A program made the position numbers and the translations under genes. From Gammaproteobacteria bacterium (GTDB taxonomy: Bacteria; Pseudomonadota; Gammaproteobacteria; Chromatiales; Chromatiaceae), in contig JADWMH010000099.1 of the NCBI GenBank assembly GCA_015767355.1, positions 1 through 7,542 on the forward strand: a stretch of DNA of 7,542 nucleotides. Reading direction: 5' to 3'. Every line of letters starts with the position of its first letter. Positions within the stretch are counted from its first letter, which is position 1. Below, one piece after another: positions 5,961 through 7,542 of the stretch. The notes beneath the pieces were generated by a model. The model was not told the origin of the DNA, did not search any database, and was given only the letters and a program-made list of their open reading frames with translations.

Positions 5961-7097
5961 TTATAGACAAAAACGCTTGATCAACTGCTTCAACAGATCG
6001 ATAGTTGGCTGAATGCGATTGATATCCAGGTATTCATTCGGCTGGTGGGCCTGTGCGATGTCGCCGGGACCAAGAATGATGGTTTCCATGCCCATGGCGT
6101 TGAAGTAGGGCCCTTCGGTGCCAAAGGCGACTGTTTCAGACTGGTAGCCGGTGAGCGTTTCAGTCGCCTGTACGATGGCTGCAGTGTCGGCGGTCTCCAT
6201 TGCCGGAATGCCTTCAAACAGTGGTTCCAGGGTGAACTTGAGACCGCTGCGGTTGAGCAGCTGCTCAAGGCGCAATTGCAGTTCGGCATGCAGATCCGTC
6301 AGCGACATCCCGGGCAGGGGACGCAGATCAAAATGCAGTTCACAGGCTGCACAGATGCGATTGGGATTATCGCCACCGTGAATATGACCCAGATTGAGGG
6401 TTGGAACATCCACCGCAAACAGCGGGTTGCGGTAGCGTTGCTGCAACTCGGCGCGCCACTTGAGAATCTCCCCCATGGCGCGATGCATCCCCTCCAGGGC
6501 GTTGTTTCCCAGTGCAGGATCGCTGGAGTGGCCGGAGTGGCCGAGAATGCGCAGGGATTTGGTGGCCATTCCCTTGTGCATGCGCACCGGCTTGAGGCTG
6601 GTCGGTTCGCCAATCACCACATGACGGCCCAGGCGCTGGCTCAATCCTTGCAGCGCCTTGGCGCCGCACATGCTGGTCTCCTCATCCGCAGTGGCGATGA
6701 TCGTCAGCGGCTGCTTCAGGGTTGCCAGATCCAGGCCGTCAATCGCCGCCAGGATCAGCGCAAAAAAACTTTTCATGTCGCACACACCGAGACCATAATA
6801 ACGGCCATCGGATTCTGTCAGCTTGAAGGGGTCATGCTTCCAGCCTTCCTCGTCATAAGGAACCGTGTCGGTATGACCGGCAAGGACCAATCCTTCAGGG
6901 CCGCTGCCGGCGCTGGCGATCAGGTTGTATTTATCATCGCAGCCTGGAATCGGCTGAATGGTGGTGGCAAAACCGGCGGCAGTGAACCATTGGTCCAGCA
7001 ACTCGATGAGTGTTTCATTGCTTTGATCCCATGCCGCATTGTCGCTGCTGATCGAGGGTGTCGCTATAAGCGCTTCGAGAAGATGCCGGATAGTCAT
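5961..7097 (-). CDS. argE: Acetylornithine deacetylase
   Basis: Hydrolyses N2-acetyl-L-ornithine to ornithine and acetate in the linear arginine pathway; a cytoplasmic metallohydrolase of the M20/ArgE family that uses two zinc or cobalt ions. The 378 residues compare with about 383 for E. coli ArgE. The metal and catalytic residues are all present: LAGHTDTVP (72-80) with His75 and Asp77, GVCDMKS (104-110) with Asp107, ADEETS (137-142) with the Glu139/Glu140 pair, IGEPTSLKP (162-170) with Glu164, and the late AQAHQPNEY (348-356) with His351. The dimerisation-domain signature GHSGHSSDP (186-194) and the substrate-loop FGTEGPYFNAMG (325-336) are also intact. The ATG at 7095-7097 is the natural start although no clear Shine-Dalgarno sequence precedes it. 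A TATGAT -10-like hexamer at 7130-7135 (minus strand) lacks a good -35 partner. It is the first gene of a likely argE-argA unit and is divergent from the RND exporter gene. A succinyl-diaminopimelate desuccinylase (dapE) is the main alternative, but the sequence and the argA neighbour favour argE. Confidence 0.95.
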   Translation of the reverse strand: MTIRHLLEALIATPSISSDNAAWDQSNETLIELLDQWFTAAGFATTIQPIPGCDDKYNLIASAGSGPEGLVLAGHTDTVPYDEEGWKHDPFKLTESDGRYYGLGVCDMKSFFALILAAIDGLDLATLKQPLTIIATADEETSMCGAKALQGLSQRLGRHVVIGEPTSLKPVRMHKGMATKSLRILGHSGHSSDPALGNNALEGMHRAMGEILKWRAELQQRYRNPLFAVDVPTLNLGHIHGGDNPNRICAACELHFDLRPLPGMSLTDLHAELQLRLEQLLNRSGLKFTLEPLFEGIPAMETADTAAIVQATETLTGYQSETVAFGTEGPYFNAMGMETIILGPGDIAQAHQPNEYLDINRIQPTIDLLKQLIKRFCL

Positions 7098-7323
7098 GGT
7101 GCGGATCGTGTTGTCGTATTGATATCAGCATCATAACCAAGGCGCCATGGGTTATGCACTGATTACTTGAATTCAGAGGGAAATAATTATTCCTTCGATG
7201 CTGGTTACTGTTGTAGGATGTTGATGAAATACGAACCGCATCGATCGAAAAATGACGCGACAGATGCGATTGACAAGCTCACCGGCATCCTGCGTTTTGG
7301 GAGCATCAAAGGTGTAAGAAAAA
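7098..7323. other. Divergent intergenic region between argE and the RND gene
   Basis: Both flanking genes start here and run outward, so promoters for each should lie in these 226 bases. Visible pieces are a TATGAT -10-like box for argE (7130-7135, minus), an AT-rich near-palindrome GGAAATAATTATTCC (7179-7193), a TTGACA -35-like box on the plus strand (7270-7275) with no good -10 at the normal distance, and the ribosome binding site of the RND gene (7308-7314). A stretch from 7213 starting GTAGGATG and reaching CGCATC (7237-7242) resembles half of the repeat types seen in other gaps. No arginine-repressor box of the TGAAT-N4-ATTCA type is visible. Confidence 0.4.
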
Positions 7324-7542
7324 ATGCAACTAAGTCTGGCTGAACGATATGCACACTGGGTTATTCGATGGCGCTGGTTGATTGTCATCGGTGCTATAGC
7401 AGTGATACTGCTGATGGCCAGCGGCGGTCGTTTTTTGCATTTTGACAATGACTACCGGATCTTTTTTGGCGAAGAGAATCCACAACTGCTGGCGTTTGAG
7501 AATCTGCAGGACACCTATACCAAGAACGACAACGTGCTGTTG
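7324..7542 (+). CDS. RND superfamily (MMPL-type) exporter, 5' part
   Basis: Only the first 73 codons are in the window; the frame is open to the right edge. The product begins MQLSLAERYAHWVIRWRW and has one transmembrane segment at about 18-33 (LIVIGAIAVILLMASG). This is followed by the start of a periplasmic domain with FDNDYRIFFGEENPQLLAFENLQDTYTKNDNVLL (40-73). The DYR-FF-ENPQL-AFE pattern just after the first membrane helix matches the large RND/MMPL exporters of the COG1033 (HAE3-like) type, which usually have about 750-900 residues and 12 membrane segments. Substrates of that group are poorly defined (lipid- or hopanoid-like molecules in some members) and cannot be inferred here. The start at 7324 is supported by AAAGGTG (7308-7314), 9 bases upstream, and by an in-frame TAA at 7315-7317 that excludes an earlier start. 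Confidence 0.88.
   Translation, partial: MQLSLAERYAHWVIRWRWLIVIGAIAVILLMASGGRFLHFDNDYRIFFGEENPQLLAFENLQDTYTKNDNVLL

Noticed and set aside
6045..7136. Rightward open frame of 363 codons opposite argE
   Set aside because: Long, but entirely antisense to an intact argE with all catalytic residues; no recognisable domain.
7160..7195. TGAATTCA and the AT-rich near-palindrome as an arginine-repressor box upstream of argE
   Set aside because: The ARG box needs TGAAT and ATTCA separated by about four bases; here the half-sites are fused and the flanks do not match.
7173..7448. Leftward open frame of 91 codons overlapping the RND gene start
   Set aside because: It overlaps the well-supported RND start and ribosome binding site on the opposite strand and has no recognisable features.
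1..7542. A defence, CRISPR, toxin-antitoxin or other novel gene system
   Set aside because: All five complete genes belong to known housekeeping or transport families and the gaps are short; no spacer-repeat array, integrase, transposase or linked unknown gene pair was seen.

Overview
The window looks like a piece of a gammaproteobacterial chromosome. The EF-G is of the second type (EF-G2) known from Vibrio, Shewanella and relatives, ArgA is the classical fused kinase-like/GNAT synthase, argE sits directly upstream of argA as in pseudomonads, and the gaps carry proteobacterial-style palindromic repeats. A secreted DsrE-family protein and the repeat types would fit a sulfur-oxidising Chromatiales-like lineage, but that finer placement is only inference.

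Layout, left to right. Bases 1-75 hold a rightward intrinsic terminator that belongs to a gene off the left edge. A small periplasmic DsrE-family protein (76-552, minus) is followed by a 374-base gap with one REP-like repeat and a strong bidirectional terminator. Next come fusA (EF-G2, 927-3014, minus), a 276-base gap with a long inverted repeat, a ZnT9-like cation diffusion facilitator (3291-4394, minus), and a 196-base gap with two adjacent palindromic elements and two dyads just upstream of the transporter. Then come argA (4591-5901, minus) and argE (5961-7097, minus). A 226-base divergent intergenic region separates argE from the 5' end of an RND/MMPL-type exporter (7324 to beyond the right edge, plus).

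Function. argE and argA form a probable two-gene arginine-biosynthesis unit transcribed leftward: ArgA makes N-acetylglutamate at the start of the pathway and ArgE releases ornithine from N-acetylornithine. The transporter, EF-G2 and DsrE-like genes share the same orientation, but gaps of 196-374 bases with repeats or terminators suggest separate transcription units. All five complete genes appear intact. I see no mobile element, CRISPR array, RNA gene or obvious new multi-gene system. The most unusual material is non-coding: four of the gaps carry palindromic repeats that look like different families, and the transporter has operator-like dyads in front of it.
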